Part shown: positions 53,313 to 62,029 of the stretch, piece after piece
Layout: each line of letters starts with the position of its first letter
Position numbering within the stretch: position 1 is the stretch's first letter
Assembly: GCF_014764305.1 (NCBI RefSeq)
Contig: NZ_CP061703.1
Location: forward strand, 2,771,501 to 2,835,500
Direction: 5' to 3'
Length of the DNA stretch: 64,000 bases
Source: Mesoflavibacter profundi
GTDB taxonomy: Bacteria > Bacteroidota > Bacteroidia > Flavobacteriales > Flavobacteriaceae
The notes under the pieces: generated by a model
Seen by the model: the letters and a program-made list of their open reading frames with translations, nothing else
Databases searched by the model: none
What the model was told of the DNA's origin: nothing
Made by a program: the position numbers and the translations under genes

Positions 53313-54446
53313 CTACAACATTCCTTTTGTACTTGGTAAAATCATTTTTTCAACATCGCGTTTTACAGCCATTTTTATTGCTTTAGCAAATGCTTTAAAA
53401 ATTGCTTCAATTTTGTGATGCTCGTTTGTACCTTCTGCTTTGATGTTTAGGTTGCATTTTGCGCCATCTGTAAAGGATTTGAAGAAGTGAAAAAACATTT
53501 CGGTTGGCATTTTACCAATCATTTCGCGTTTAAAGTCGGCTTCCCAAACCAACCAATTTCTACCACCAAAATCTATAGCAGCTTGCGCAAAACAATCGTC
53601 CATTGGTAAGCTAAAACCGTAACGTTCTATACCTAATTTGTTCCCCAAAGTCGTTGCAAATACTTCACCTAAAGCTATTGCTGTATCTTCAATAGTGTGA
53701 TGCTCGTCTACTTCTAAATCACCATCGACTTTTATGTTTAAATCTAATTGTCCGTGACGCGCAATTTGATCTAACATATGATCAAAAAACGCAATTCCAG
53801 TATCGATGCTACTTTGTCCTGTTCCGTCAAGATTTAAATCGATTTTAATCTTGGTTTCGTTCGTGTTTCGTTCGATGCTTCCTGTGCGTTCTTTGGCTTT
53901 TAAGAATTTATAAATTTCTTCCCAATCATTACTTTCTAATGCGATAAACTGGTCTAAAGCGTCACGTTTTACCGTAATTTCATCTGTTCCTAAATTGGTG
54001 TAATCATTGATAAAAATGCCTTTAGAACCAAGGTTTTTAGCTAATTCGACATCGGTTAATCGGTCACCTATCACAAACGAATTTTCTAAATCATAATCCT
54101 TACTAAAATACTTAGTTAACAAACCTGTATTTGGCTTTCGTGTTGGTGCGTTATCCTTAGCAAAAGTTCTGTCAATGAATTGTTCTTCAAAAATAACACC
54201 TTCGTTTTCAAAAGATTGAATTACAAAATTATGAACTGGCCAAAACGTGTTTTCTGGATACACATCTGTTCCCAATCCATCTTGATTAGTAATCATTACG
54301 ATTTCGAAATCTAATTCTTTAGCGATTTTACTTAAATAAGTGAAGACTTTTGGATAAAATACCAACTTCTCAAAGCTATCAATTTGCTCGTCTGCTGGTT
54401 CTCTAATCAATGTGCCATCACGGTCTATGAATAATACTTTTTTCAT
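53313..54446 (-). CDS. hisB: Bifunctional histidinol-phosphatase / imidazoleglycerol-phosphate dehydratase
   Basis: 377 residues, the enterobacterial-type HisB fusion. The N-terminal HAD phosphatase (about 1-165) has DRDGTLI (Asp8, Asp10) and [10 protein letters not shown]. The C-terminal IGPD (about 175-377) has the His-rich metal sites [28 protein letters not shown] and [14 protein letters not shown], plus the C-terminal loop LPSTKGML. It carries out steps 6 and 8. The fusion is usual in Bacteroidota. Confidence 0.96.
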   Translation of the reverse strand: MKKVLFIDRDGTLIREPADEQIDSFEKLVFYPKVFTYLSKIAKELDFEIVMITNQDGLGTDVYPENTFWPVHNFVIQSFENEGVIFEEQFIDRTFAKDNAPTRKPNTGLLTKYFSKDYDLENSFVIGDRLTDVELAKNLGSKGIFINDYTNLGTDEITVKRDALDQFIALESNDWEEIYKFLKAKERTGSIERNTNETKIKIDLNLDGTGQSSIDTGIAFFDHMLDQIARHGQLDLNIKVDGDLEVDEHHTIEDTAIALGEVFATTLGNKLGIERYGFSLPMDDCFAQAAIDFGGRNWLVWEADFKREMIGKMPTEMFFHFFKSFTDGAKCNLNIKAEGTNEHHKIEAIFKAFAKAIKMAVKRDVEKMILPSTKGML

Positions 54447-54461
54447 CTTATTTTATGTTTT

Positions 54462-54599
54462 CGTCAGTTCGAGTGATTTTCTTTTGAAAATCGTATCGAG
54501 AACTTTTACATCTCGATACAATTTCTATAAGCTTCGCTTAGGTATCTTCAATCAAAATATATTTTGATTTCTATAATTTCGAAATCACTCGATGTGACG
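54462..54599. repeat. Family C compound palindrome, long copy (hisC-hisB spacer)
   Basis: 138-base element. Outer ends CGTCAGTTCGAGTGATTTT and GAAATCACTCGATGTGACG are imperfect inverted repeats; inside are GATTTTC..GAAAATC and GTATCGAGA..TCTCGATAC palindromes. It differs from the copy at 55664-55755 by about 46 extra bases near the right end. It fills the spacer between hisC stop and hisB start. Confidence 0.75.
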
Positions 54600-54600
54600 T

Positions 54601-55650
54601 TTATATATTATTTAATACTGCAATCAATTTCTCATTCTCATCACTCGTGCCAACCGTAAAACGCAAACAGTTTTCACAAAGTGGCTGATTGGTTCGGTTA
54701 CGAACAACGATGCCTTTTTCTACTAACTGATTGTATCTATTAGTCGCATTATCTACTTTTACTAACACAAAATTAGCTTGTGTTGAATATATAGTATCAA
54801 TCCAAGTAATCGACTTCAAGGCTTTAATTAACAAGCTTCTTTCAGAAATAATATTCTGAATTTCGTTTTGAACGTCTTGTTGATTTTCTAAACGTTGAAT
54901 TGCCTTTTGCTGCGTTAGTTGATTGACGTTATATGGTGGTTTTATTTTATTTAAAATTGAAATAATTTCGGTAGATGCATAGCAAATCCCAAGTCTAATT
55001 CCTGCCATTCCGTAAGCTTTAGACAGCGTTTGCGTGACTATTAAATTTGGAAAATCTGATAATCTCGATATCCAACTTTCATCTTCTGAAAAATCGATAT
55101 ACGCTTCGTCAATCACTACAATTCCTTTGAAATCAGTTAATAATTTTTCAATTTTAGACGCTTCAAAACTATTCGCTGTTGGATTGTTTGGTGAACATAG
55201 AAACAACAGTTTTGTATTGTTGTTTTGAGTGTTTAGAATATCGTCTACTTTTGGTTGAAAATCAGCACCTAATTCAACTGTTAAAACGTCTATAGCATTT
55301 GTATTTGCTAATACATCGTACATACCGTAAGTTGGTGGCAATGTGATAACATTATCTTGGTTTGGCTCGCAAAACGCTCTAAAAATTAAGTCTAACACTT
55401 CGTCACTTCCGTTACCTAACAGGATATTCTCGGTTGGAATGTTTTTTATGTTCGACAACATCGATTTTACATCCTTTTGTTGTGGATCTGGGTAACGATT
55501 TACACCATTTTCAAACGGATTTTCATTAGCATCTAAGAAAATCATTTGGTTTGATGTTGCGTCTTTAAACTCATCTCTCGCAGAAGAATACGGTTTTAAG
55601 GCTGCTATGTTTGGTCTGACTAAGTTATTTATGTTGAAAGTTGTTTTCAT
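54601..55650 (-). CDS. hisC: Histidinol-phosphate aminotransferase
   Basis: 349 residues, class I/II PLP aminotransferase. Features: DANENPFENG near the start, GNGSDEVLDLIFRAF (PLP phosphate), CSPNNPTAN, DEAYIDFSE, PLP lysine in TLSKAYGMAGIRLG, and the C-terminal substrate Arg in CLRFTVGT. It converts imidazole acetol phosphate to histidinol phosphate (step 7). Confidence 0.96.
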   Translation of the reverse strand: MKTTFNINNLVRPNIAALKPYSSARDEFKDATSNQMIFLDANENPFENGVNRYPDPQQKDVKSMLSNIKNIPTENILLGNGSDEVLDLIFRAFCEPNQDNVITLPPTYGMYDVLANTNAIDVLTVELGADFQPKVDDILNTQNNNTKLLFLCSPNNPTANSFEASKIEKLLTDFKGIVVIDEAYIDFSEDESWISRLSDFPNLIVTQTLSKAYGMAGIRLGICYASTEIISILNKIKPPYNVNQLTQQKAIQRLENQQDVQNEIQNIISERSLLIKALKSITWIDTIYSTQANFVLVKVDNATNRYNQLVEKGIVVRNRTNQPLCENCLRFTVGTSDENEKLIAVLNNI

Positions 55651-55663
55651 TTAATTTGATTTT

Positions 55664-55755
55664 CGTCAGTTCGAGTGATTTTCATTTGAAAATCGTATCG
55701 AGAACTTTAACATCTCGATACAATTTCTCATTCTTCGAAATCACTCGATGTGACG
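55664..55755. repeat. Family C compound palindrome, short copy (hisD-hisC spacer)
   Basis: 92-base element with the same ends and same inner palindromes as 54462-54599 but lacking about 46 internal bases. It occupies nearly the whole spacer, leaving 4 bases before the hisD stop and 13 before hisC start. Confidence 0.75.
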
Positions 55756-55759
55756 TTTG

Positions 55760-57040
55760 CTAAATATCTTTTAATCTAATTGAAACTGCGTTTTTGTGCG
55801 CTTGTAAACCTTCAGCTTCTGCCATTAGTTCTATCGTGTTTCCTAGGTTTTTTAATCCTTCTTTTGTGATGTTTTGAAACGTAATCGCTTTTGTGAAACT
55901 GTCTAAATTTACACCAGAATACGCTTTACTAAATCCATTGGTTGGTAAGGTGTGATTGGTACCAGACGCATAATCGCCAGCACTTTCTGGTGTGTAATTA
56001 CCAATAAATACAGAACCTGCGTTTTGAATACCATCGACATAAAAGTCGTTGTTTTTAGTCGCTACAATAAAGTGTTCTGGACCGTAATCATTAATTAAAT
56101 CTAATGCTTCTTCATCTGAATTTACTAAAATAGATTTTGAATTGTTGATAGCTTGTTGCGCAATGTCTTGTCTTGGTAATGCTTTGATTTGCGTGTTGAT
56201 TTCAGTTTCAACTTCATTAATTAAATTCTCAGACGTTGATACTAAAATCACTTGACTATCTGTTCCGTGTTCTGCTTGACTTAATAAATCTGAAGCCACG
56301 TAACTTGCATTGGAACTTTCATCTGCCACAACCAACAATTCGCTTGGTCCTGCAGGCATATCGATAGCGACACCATATTTTGTAGCCAATTGCTTTGCAA
56401 CAGTTACAAATTGATTTCCTGGACCAAAGATTTTATAAACTTGGGGAATAGTTTCTGTTCCAAACGTTAATCCTGCAATTGCTTGGATACCACCAACTTT
56501 TATAATTTTAGTCACACCGCAAAGTTGAGCTGCATATAAAATTTCGTTAGCAATTTTGCCGTCTTTATTTGGTGGCGAACATAACACAACTTCTTTACAA
56601 CCTACGATATTTGCGGGAATTGCCAGCATTAAAACTGTTGAAAATAAAGGCGCTGTACCAGCAGGAATATAAATTCCAACTTTTTGTATGGCACGTTTTT
56701 CTTGCCAACATGTAATTCCAACAGATGTTTCTACGCTTACCCTTTTTGTTTTTTGAGCTTTGTGAAACGCTTCAATATTTGACTTTGCTTGGTTAATCGC
56801 AGCTTTTAGTTCTGATGATACTTTTGAAGATGCCTCTTCGATCTCCTGTTCCGTCACGAGATTAGATTGTAAATCTGCGCCATCAAATAGGTTAGTATAC
56901 TTTTTTATTGCGATATCACCGTTGCGTTGTACATCTTCAAAAATTTGATTTACCGTACTTTCTATATCATTAACAGTTTGAGTTGGTCGTTTTAAAAGCT
57001 CTGACCACGAATTTTTATTTGGGTATTTTATTGTTTTCAT
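55760..57040 (-). CDS. hisD: Histidinol dehydrogenase
   Basis: 426 residues. Recognisable segments: YIPAGTAPLFSTVLMLAIPA, FGPGNQFVTVAKQL, DMPAGPSELLVVAD, SQAEHGTDSQVILVS (zinc ligands and catalytic region), GPEHFIV and SAGDYASGTNHTLPT. NAD-linked four-electron oxidation of histidinol to histidine, last two steps. Typical length, all key motifs present. Confidence 0.97.
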   Translation of the reverse strand: MKTIKYPNKNSWSELLKRPTQTVNDIESTVNQIFEDVQRNGDIAIKKYTNLFDGADLQSNLVTEQEIEEASSKVSSELKAAINQAKSNIEAFHKAQKTKRVSVETSVGITCWQEKRAIQKVGIYIPAGTAPLFSTVLMLAIPANIVGCKEVVLCSPPNKDGKIANEILYAAQLCGVTKIIKVGGIQAIAGLTFGTETIPQVYKIFGPGNQFVTVAKQLATKYGVAIDMPAGPSELLVVADESSNASYVASDLLSQAEHGTDSQVILVSTSENLINEVETEINTQIKALPRQDIAQQAINNSKSILVNSDEEALDLINDYGPEHFIVATKNNDFYVDGIQNAGSVFIGNYTPESAGDYASGTNHTLPTNGFSKAYSGVNLDSFTKAITFQNITKEGLKNLGNTIELMAEAEGLQAHKNAVSIRLKDI

Positions 57041-57055
57041 TTATTCTCGTTAATT

Positions 57056-57118
57056 AGGCTTCGACTGCGCTCAGCCAGACATAATTTTAAAATATTAGAT
57101 TCCAGCTTGCGCAGGAAT
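57056..57118. repeat. Family D and family A repeats between hisG and hisD
   Basis: AGGCTTCGACTGCGCTCAGCC (57056-57076; here listed by position, an imperfect palindrome GGCT..AGCC) and a family A relative ATTCCAGCTTGCGCAGGAAT (57099-57118) immediately before the hisG stop. Confidence 0.6.
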
Positions 57119-57976
57119 TTAGAGCACCATATTTTCAATAGGACAAACTAATATACCTTCTGCTCCATTGGCTTTTAATTCGTCTATAATTTCCCAGAAA
57201 TCGTTTTTGTTGATTACGGAATGTAATGAACTCCAGCCTTCTTCGGCTAGTGGTAAAACGGTTGGACTTTTCATTCCTGGTAAAATATTTATGATGTCGT
57301 CAACCTTATTATTTGGCGCGTTAAGTAAGACGTAACGTGAGTTTCTTGCTTTTAAAACTGATTGTAATCTAAACTGCAACTTGTTTAAAATCGCTTGATT
57401 TTCAGAAGAAATTTGAGGTGAAACTGCTAAAACAGCTTCCGATTTTAAAATGACTTCAACTTCTTTAAGATTGTTTTTAAAAAGTGTGCTTCCGCTAGAT
57501 ACAATATCAACAATTGCGTCTGCTAATCCAATGTTTGGCGCAATTTCAACAGAACCGTTAATGATGTGCAAATTCGCGTTAACATTGTTGTCTTTTAAAA
57601 ATTGGTTGACTGTGTTTGGATACGACGTCGCGATTCGTTTTCCTTCTAAATCTTTAATAGAATTGTAGCTTTTTCCTTTTGGAATCGCTACAGACACTTT
57701 ACAACTTGAAAAACCTAATTTCTCTGCAATAGTGATGTCTTGTCCTTTTTCTACCAAGACATTTTCGCCAATAATAGCGACGTCTACAACGCCATCTTTT
57801 AAGTATTGTGGAATGTCTCCGTTACGTAAATAAAAGACTTCTAAAGGAAAGTTTTTAGCAGATGCTTTAAGCTGGTCTTTACCATTATCGATAGAAATAC
57901 CAACATCTTTAAGGATTTTCATTGAATCCTCGTTTAATCGTCCAGATTTTTGAATTGCAATTTTTAGTTTACTCAT
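57119..57976 (-). CDS. hisG: ATP phosphoribosyltransferase, long form
   Basis: 285 residues: catalytic periplasmic-binding-like domains (about 1-205) with KIAIQKSGRL, DVAIIGENVL, RIATSYPNTV and the PRPP-loop DIVSSGSTL, then a C-terminal ACT-like regulatory domain (about 210-285) ending EGILVCPIENMVL, as in histidine-inhibited long HisG. First committed step. First structural gene; its start is preceded by the attenuator terminator and leader peptide. Confidence 0.97.
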   Translation of the reverse strand: MSKLKIAIQKSGRLNEDSMKILKDVGISIDNGKDQLKASAKNFPLEVFYLRNGDIPQYLKDGVVDVAIIGENVLVEKGQDITIAEKLGFSSCKVSVAIPKGKSYNSIKDLEGKRIATSYPNTVNQFLKDNNVNANLHIINGSVEIAPNIGLADAIVDIVSSGSTLFKNNLKEVEVILKSEAVLAVSPQISSENQAILNKLQFRLQSVLKARNSRYVLLNAPNNKVDDIINILPGMKSPTVLPLAEEGWSSLHSVINKNDFWEIIDELKANGAEGILVCPIENMVL

Positions 57977-58026
57977 TTTTCTTTTTAGTTAAAAGTGTTT
58001 GAGTAAATCTTGTTGAAGTTTTGATA

Positions 58027-58060
58027 ATAAAAAAACCGCTTGATTTACTCAAACGGTTTT
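58027..58060 (-). terminator. his operon attenuator terminator
   Basis: On the minus strand AAAACCGTTTGA (58060-58049), loop GTAAA, TCAAGCGGTTTT (58043-58032), then a U-rich run: 12 pairs with one G-U. It sits between the leader peptide and hisG with no gene stop before it, so it can only act on transcripts that have passed the leader. Its 5' arm CGTTTGAGT (58055-58047) can instead pair with ACTCAAGCG (58105-58097) at the end of the leader coding region. Confidence 0.9.
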
Positions 58061-58105
58061 AAAAATATCTTGGTTTTATTCAATACATTTTCAGCTCGCT
58101 TGAGT
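58047..58105 (-). promoter_or_regulatory. his antiterminator pairing
   Basis: ACTCAAGCG (58105-58097, leader codons 15-17 region) is complementary over 9 pairs, one G-U, to CGTTTGAGT (58055-58047) in the terminator 5' arm and loop. The two structures exclude each other. A ribosome stalled on the His codons would leave ACTCAAGCG free; one that reaches the stop would cover it. Confidence 0.8.
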
Positions 58106-58147
58106 GCAAGTATGAAAATGATGATGATGTAATTGAATAAAAGTCAT
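58091..58147 (-). CDS. his operon leader peptide
   Basis: An 18-residue frame, MTFIQLHHHHFHTCTQAS, ending in TGA at 58093-58091. Five of 18 residues are histidine, four in a row (codons 7-10) plus codon 12. It lies 13 bases or so after the expected transcription start and before a mutually exclusive antiterminator/terminator pair ahead of hisG. This is the arrangement of classical amino-acid attenuation: low charged His-tRNA stalls the ribosome on the His run and favours readthrough. The peptide itself is probably not functional. Confidence 0.9.
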   Translation of the reverse strand: MTFIQLHHHHFHTCTQAS

Positions 58148-58165
58148 GTCTTGTTTTGTTCTGTA

Positions 58166-58198
58166 CAAAGATTGTAAATTAATAATTAAAATTCCAAA
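58166..58198 (-). promoter_or_regulatory. his operon promoter (Bacteroidota type)
   Basis: On the minus strand a -33 TTTG (58198-58195) is followed after 21 bases by AATCTTTG (58173-58166), 7 of 8 matches to TAnnTTTG. Transcription would begin near 58159, about 12 bases before the leader ATG. Confidence 0.65.
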
Positions 58199-58226
58199 TT
58201 TTGAAATGTTAAAATTTATTTAATCA

Positions 58227-59039
58227 TTATTGATTACCTAAAATAATAGGCATGCCGCTATCTCCAGAACCAATTATAACTACCTTACTATTAGGAGATT
58301 CTGCTAATTTGTTTGTTGCTTCTATACCTTTATCTTGTAAAATCTTATCTGTTAAAGAAGCACTTAATATTTTGTTGGCATCTGCTTTACCTTGCGCTTC
58401 AATACGTTGTTTTTCGGCTTCTTTTTGAGCTGTAACTAATCTAAATTCATATTCTAAAGACTCTTGTTCTTGTTTTAATTTACGCTCTATCGCTTGTTTA
58501 ATTGTTGTTGGAAGTTGAACATCTTCAACTAAAACTCGCTTTACATTAACATATTGCTGATCTAACAACTTAGTGACTTCGTCTAATATTTCTTGCTCAA
58601 TTACATCTCTTTTACTAGAATATAACTGCTCTGGCGTGTATCTTCCAACAACACTTCTTGCTGCTGCATTTACAGCTGGAGCTAATAATTCTTGAACATA
58701 ATTTTCTCCTTTGGTCTTAATTAACAAGCCTAATTTACTGTATTCAGGCTCGTACCAAACTGTTCCGTTAACGTTTACCTCTAATCCATTAACAGATAGC
58801 ACATTCATTTTATCTGAAATAGATTGCTGTCTTACTTTTTTAATTATCATATCGTTCCATGGAGCAACAATATGAAATCCTTCGCCATAAGTTTGAGATG
58901 TATCAATACCATCTCCAAATCTTTTAAAAATAACACCACCTTCTCCAGGTCCGATGGTTACAGCAGATTTTGCTATAAGAATTATAAGTAATACTAAACC
59001 TATAATTATTGGTAATCCTATTTTTGGTAATCTTTCCAT
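58227..59039 (-). CDS. SPFH/prohibitin-family membrane protein
   Basis: 270 residues. One N-terminal transmembrane helix (IGLPIIIGLVLLIILIA, about 6-25), then an SPFH/PHB domain (about 28-200: VGPGEGGVIFKRFG-type start, YGEGFHIVAPW, VVGRYTPEQLYSSKRDVIEQ) and a coiled coil (KLKQEQESLEYEFRLVTAQKEAEKQRIEAQG, in parts). Such proteins form ring oligomers and organise membrane proteases or microdomains. Twelve bases downstream of the VWA gene, so co-transcribed. Confidence 0.88.
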   Translation of the reverse strand: MERLPKIGLPIIIGLVLLIILIAKSAVTIGPGEGGVIFKRFGDGIDTSQTYGEGFHIVAPWNDMIIKKVRQQSISDKMNVLSVNGLEVNVNGTVWYEPEYSKLGLLIKTKGENYVQELLAPAVNAAARSVVGRYTPEQLYSSKRDVIEQEILDEVTKLLDQQYVNVKRVLVEDVQLPTTIKQAIERKLKQEQESLEYEFRLVTAQKEAEKQRIEAQGKADANKILSASLTDKILQDKGIEATNKLAESPNSKVVIIGSGDSGMPIILGNQ

Positions 59040-59051
59040 TTTATTTTTTAT

Positions 59052-61082
59052 TTAAATTAATCCTTTATATTTCCTGATAAACCATTCTGAAGCTAGTGAT
59101 AATGCTATAATGAATAACAAATAATACCAATCTATTAGCGGAATGGTTGTTTTATTAGTTTTTAAAATTGGTAAATATTTATTATTTGAAAGTAAATCTT
59201 GCAATAATTCATTTTTTTGATTTACAAAATATGCTTTACCATTATTATTAGTAGCTATTTGCTGTAGTTTTGTTACATCTGCATTTAAAAATTGTTCTTC
59301 AACATTGTAAGCAATTATTTGAAAATTAGCTGAACTAGAAATATTATCTGAAGACGCAATTGTAAAGGCATAATCTCCAGCATCTAAACCATTTAAATCT
59401 ACTTGATAGCTGTTGTTTTTTAGGATTAATGGTCTATTTATTAAAGCATTAGATTCTTTATTTTTTATTGAAATAGTTAAATTAGCATTTGCGTCAAATT
59501 CGTAGTTTTTATTGAAAAATTGAGCGTTAATAGTAATATTATCACTTGCGTTATAAAACGACTTGTAATCTATTAAAAGCCTGTTCTTTCTTTTATTAGA
59601 GGCTAAATACTGAACGATTTTACCAATAAAATTATCAAAATCTGTGAATTGTTGCGAATTAAGATAATTTTGCGCTCTCCATTTCCAGATATTTTCACCA
59701 AAAAGTATTGCTTCTCTACGTTGGTTTACATCTATCGTCGCCAATAAAGGTTGATTGGTATTAATTCCTGAAACCGTTTTGAACAAAATGGTTTGATATG
59801 GCACATTAAAATTAGGTGTACCAAAATTAGATTTTAACGGTGGAAAGCTTTCAAAATCGATATCATCTACAATAAAATTGTTATAATTTTGATTTAAGTT
59901 TGCTTGATAATCTTCAGTTTGAGACGTGATTTCAAAGCTATAATTTTTTGAAACAGAATTTAAAAAACGCCAATCCGTTTTTAATCCAGAAATCACCCAT
60001 TTATTTTTATTTTGCTCTTCTAAAGCACTAAATAATTGCTTAAATGAATTATTTGGCTGATATAGTATAACCAATTGAAAATCATTTAATTGATTTAAAA
60101 CCTCATTTGGTTTTAAAAATACAACTTCACGTTGTTCATTTGTTTCAATACTTTTTTTAATCGCTCCTAAATCTGGATGTAAAACAGTACTAACTATCGC
60201 AATTTTTTGTTTTTGATCTATAACTTCAATAGCGAAGTTTTTTAAATTATTGGTTTTATTTTTTTCAGTGGAAATTGGAGCTATTTGCGCCTGAAAGGTT
60301 TGAACACCAATTTTAGATGTTGGCAAGCTAATATTTATAATTTCCGACGTTTTTTCTTTAGAAAAGGATAATTGCTTTTTAAAAAGTATTTTACCGTTTT
60401 GAGTAATTGTAAAATCCTTAACTATTGCATCATTACCGTTATAAACAAGTATTGCTTCTAAAGGAAATTTGTTTTTTAAATACGCGTATCGATTTACGTT
60501 TAACTGACTAATTTTTAAATCAGAATATGTTACTGTATCTCCTAAAATTATAGGATAAATGTCTTGATTATACTGGTTTGCTTTGTATTGATAATCGTTA
60601 CCCAAAGTTTGGTTTCCATCTGTAATAATAATGGTTGGTGCTACAGTGTTTTTGTATAATTCATTTAAATCTTTAAAAACAGTACTGATATTAGTTTGCT
60701 TTTTAGAAAATTCTAAAGCATCTAATACCTGAATTTGATCACTAAATGAATAAATTTCAAGATTAAACTTTTCATTTAAATCAGAATTGTTCTGTAAAAA
60801 GCTTAATATAGATTTTGCGTTATCTTGTTGTTTTAAATAGCTAATTGACTGAGTGTTATCTACAGCAATTACTAAATTTGGTTTTACAGAATAGTTTGAA
60901 TTATACTCAAATTTTGGATTAATTAATAAAAGAAAGACTCCAAAATAAGTGATAAACCTTAATATAATAAAAAGCGCATTGTCTTTTAATGCGCTTTTTG
61001 TTTTGTATTTATACTGGAAAAGCGCTAAAAATAGCGCTACAATTCCTGCTAATATGATTAATAATATGCTTTGTGTTGACAT
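59052..61082 (-). CDS. Membrane-anchored von Willebrand factor A-like protein
   Basis: 676 residues. Two N-terminal transmembrane helices (about 5-22, 38-57) and one near the C-terminus (WYYLLFIIALSLASEWFI) suggest both ends in the membrane and a large periplasmic centre. A VWA-like domain (about 68-190) starts VIAVDNTQSIS, a DxTxS variant of the MIDAS DxSxS motif, and has IIITDGNQTLG. Residues 300-450 have a glutamine-amidotransferase-like look as in BatA/CoxE-type Bacteroidota proteins, but without confident motif. Function unknown; cell-envelope role inferred from topology. Confidence 0.7.
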   Translation of the reverse strand: MSTQSILLIILAGIVALFLALFQYKYKTKSALKDNALFIILRFITYFGVFLLLINPKFEYNSNYSVKPNLVIAVDNTQSISYLKQQDNAKSILSFLQNNSDLNEKFNLEIYSFSDQIQVLDALEFSKKQTNISTVFKDLNELYKNTVAPTIIITDGNQTLGNDYQYKANQYNQDIYPIILGDTVTYSDLKISQLNVNRYAYLKNKFPLEAILVYNGNDAIVKDFTITQNGKILFKKQLSFSKEKTSEIINISLPTSKIGVQTFQAQIAPISTEKNKTNNLKNFAIEVIDQKQKIAIVSTVLHPDLGAIKKSIETNEQREVVFLKPNEVLNQLNDFQLVILYQPNNSFKQLFSALEEQNKNKWVISGLKTDWRFLNSVSKNYSFEITSQTEDYQANLNQNYNNFIVDDIDFESFPPLKSNFGTPNFNVPYQTILFKTVSGINTNQPLLATIDVNQRREAILFGENIWKWRAQNYLNSQQFTDFDNFIGKIVQYLASNKRKNRLLIDYKSFYNASDNITINAQFFNKNYEFDANANLTISIKNKESNALINRPLILKNNSYQVDLNGLDAGDYAFTIASSDNISSSANFQIIAYNVEEQFLNADVTKLQQIATNNNGKAYFVNQKNELLQDLLSNNKYLPILKTNKTTIPLIDWYYLLFIIALSLASEWFIRKYKGLI

Positions 61083-61166
61083 TTTTTAAATTTACGAAGT
61101 ACGATTTACGAATTAAAATTAATTTGATTGCTATTAAATCGTAATTCCAAAATCTAAAATCAAAGA

Positions 61167-61913
61167 TTACGTTAACATTCCGCCATCAACGTTAAGCGTT
61201 TGTCCAGTAACATATGCAGACATATCACTTGCTAAGAAAACACAAGCATTTGCAATATCTTCTGGAGTACCACCACGTTTTAACGGAATAGCATCACGCC
61301 AACCTTGTACTGTTTTTTCATCTAATTTCCCTGTCATTTCAGTTTCGATAAAACCAGGAGCGATCACATTACTTCTAATGTTTCTTGAACCTAACTCTAA
61401 AGCTACAGACTTAGAAAAACCAATAATTCCAGCTTTACTTGCTGCATAGTTAGTTTGTCCAGCATTACCTTTAACACCAACGACTGAACTCATATTAATA
61501 ATAGATCCTTTACGCTGTTTAAGCATAGTACGTTGTACCGCTTTTGTCATGTTAAATACAGATTTAAGATTTACTTCTATTACTTTATCAAAATCTGCTT
61601 CGCCCATACGCATTAACAAGTTATCTTTTGTAATTCCTGCATTGTTAACTAATACGTCTATACTACCAAATTCTGCTAACACATCTTCAGCTAATTGTTG
61701 AGCATCTTCAAAACTAGCAGCGTTACTTTGATATCCTTTTGCTTTAACGCCTAAAGCGTTTAATTCGTTTTCCAATTCGTTTGCTGCTTCTACAGAAGAG
61801 CTGTAAGTAAAAGCTATGTTAGCGCCTTGTTGAGCAAAAACTTGAGCAATACCTTTTCCTATTCCTCTAGAAGCACCAGTAATTATAGCGGTTTTATTTT
61901 CTAATAATTTCAT
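61167..61913 (-). CDS. fabG: 3-oxoacyl-[ACP] reductase
   Basis: 248 residues, classical SDR. NAD(P) loop TGASRGIGKGIA (12-23), NNAG, catalytic Ser in NMSSVVGVKGNAGQ, Tyr and Lys in YAASK (about 154-158), and the C-terminal FLASDMSAYVTGQTLNVDGGM typical of FabG. NADPH-dependent reduction of 3-oxoacyl-ACP in fatty acid synthesis. Confidence 0.92.
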   Translation of the reverse strand: MKLLENKTAIITGASRGIGKGIAQVFAQQGANIAFTYSSSVEAANELENELNALGVKAKGYQSNAASFEDAQQLAEDVLAEFGSIDVLVNNAGITKDNLLMRMGEADFDKVIEVNLKSVFNMTKAVQRTMLKQRKGSIINMSSVVGVKGNAGQTNYAASKAGIIGFSKSVALELGSRNIRSNVIAPGFIETEMTGKLDEKTVQGWRDAIPLKRGGTPEDIANACVFLASDMSAYVTGQTLNVDGGMLT

Positions 61914-61968
61914 TAATATTTTAGTTTTCTATTAGTATTTCAAATATAGTTAATCTGAATGTGTTTAA

Positions 61969-62009
61969 TAAAAAAAAGCCTCATAATTGTTATAAAATTA
62001 TGAGGCTTT
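61969..62009 (-). terminator. Intrinsic terminator after sucD
   Basis: Fourteen-pair stem AAAGCCTCATAATT / AATTATGAGGCTTT with a 7-base loop; the A run on its left gives a U run on minus-strand RNA, 21 bases past the sucD stop. Confidence 0.92.
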
Positions 62010-62029
62010 AATTTATAATATAAGGATTA

